A stretch of 5,642 nt of DNA from SZUA-186 sp041552135. GTDB lineage: Bacteria > Pseudomonadota > Gammaproteobacteria > UBA9214. Positions 5,605-5,642 of the stretch are shown here, in pieces. The position numbers and the translations under genes were made by a program. A model generated the notes under the pieces. It was not told the DNA's origin. It did not search any database and worked only from the letters and a program-made list of their open reading frames with translations. Location: NCBI GenBank assembly GCA_041552135.1, contig JBFELL010000180.1, forward strand, positions 1 through 5,642. Reading direction: 5' to 3'. Numbering within the stretch: position 1 is the stretch's first letter; the number at the start of each line of letters is the position of its first letter.

Positions 5605-5642
5605 ATCCCCTCATCCTGTCCTTCTCCCGCAGGGAGAAGGAA
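5605..5642 (-). repeat. REP-like palindromic repeat, second copy in inverted orientation
   Basis: A C-rich tail, ATCCCCTCATCCTGT (5605-5619), precedes a hairpin of CCTTCTCCC (5620-5628) and GGGAGAAGG (5632-5640) with a GCA loop; T5619-A5641 adds a tenth pair. Read on the - strand this has the same layout as the copy at 5540-5577, including GAGGGGAT in the tail. It reaches the window edge and may be incomplete. The two copies enclose a 27-bp AT-richer spacer (5578-5604), a BIME-like pair. Confidence 0.6.

Noticed and set aside
5402..5614. 70-codon - strand open frame reading through the palindromic repeat
   Set aside because: Part of its sequence is the repeat itself and it overlaps the VanZ-like gene in another frame.
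5540..5642. Repeats considered as a CRISPR array
   Set aside because: Only two copies, in opposite orientation and imperfectly matched, with no regular spacers.

Overview
The window is a GC-rich stretch of a gammaproteobacterial chromosome. It carries the conserved block [DUF836 glutaredoxin-like]-lepA-lepB-DUF4845-rnc-era, all on the + strand. This gene order, with DUF4845 between lepB and rnc, is typical of Pseudomonas and many Chromatiales-like lineages. Protein lengths close to E. coli for LepA (600), RNase III (226) and Era (300) also fit. I cannot name a genus from sequence alone.

Left part (1-354): the last 60 codons of a glutaredoxin-like DUF836 protein, then a 169-bp intergenic region. 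That region has an AT-rich patch with two exact TATAAT hexamers, followed by a possible 28-codon leader ORF. The leader ORF has its own Shine-Dalgarno and ends in an ATGA overlap with the start of lepA, which itself has no visible Shine-Dalgarno.

Centre (355-5020): lepA (translation factor EF-4), lepB (signal peptidase I, both catalytic residues present), a small single-pass DUF4845 membrane protein, rnc (RNase III, all catalytic acidic residues present) and era (ribosome-assembly GTPase). The genes from lepB onward are tightly packed. A possible internal promoter precedes lepB. rnc and era both appear to start at TTG: rnc overlaps the end of the DUF4845 gene by 4 nt. era begins at the base after the rnc stop, in the same reading frame, so only one amber codon separates the two. 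The block joins protein synthesis (LepA), protein export (LepB) and rRNA maturation and small-subunit assembly (RNase III, Era).

Right part (5021-5642): the usual next gene, recO, is not adjacent. Instead there is a short intergenic region with a weak terminator-like hairpin, then a convergent VanZ-like four-helix membrane protein on the - strand. Upstream of that gene lie two CT/GA-rich hairpins in inverted orientation, an interspersed-repeat (REP/BIME-like) pair that runs to the window edge.

Most of the window is ordinary housekeeping sequence. I see no sign of an undescribed multi-gene system. The points most worth a second look are the leader ORF coupled to lepA, the rnc-UAG-era junction and the palindromic repeat pair.
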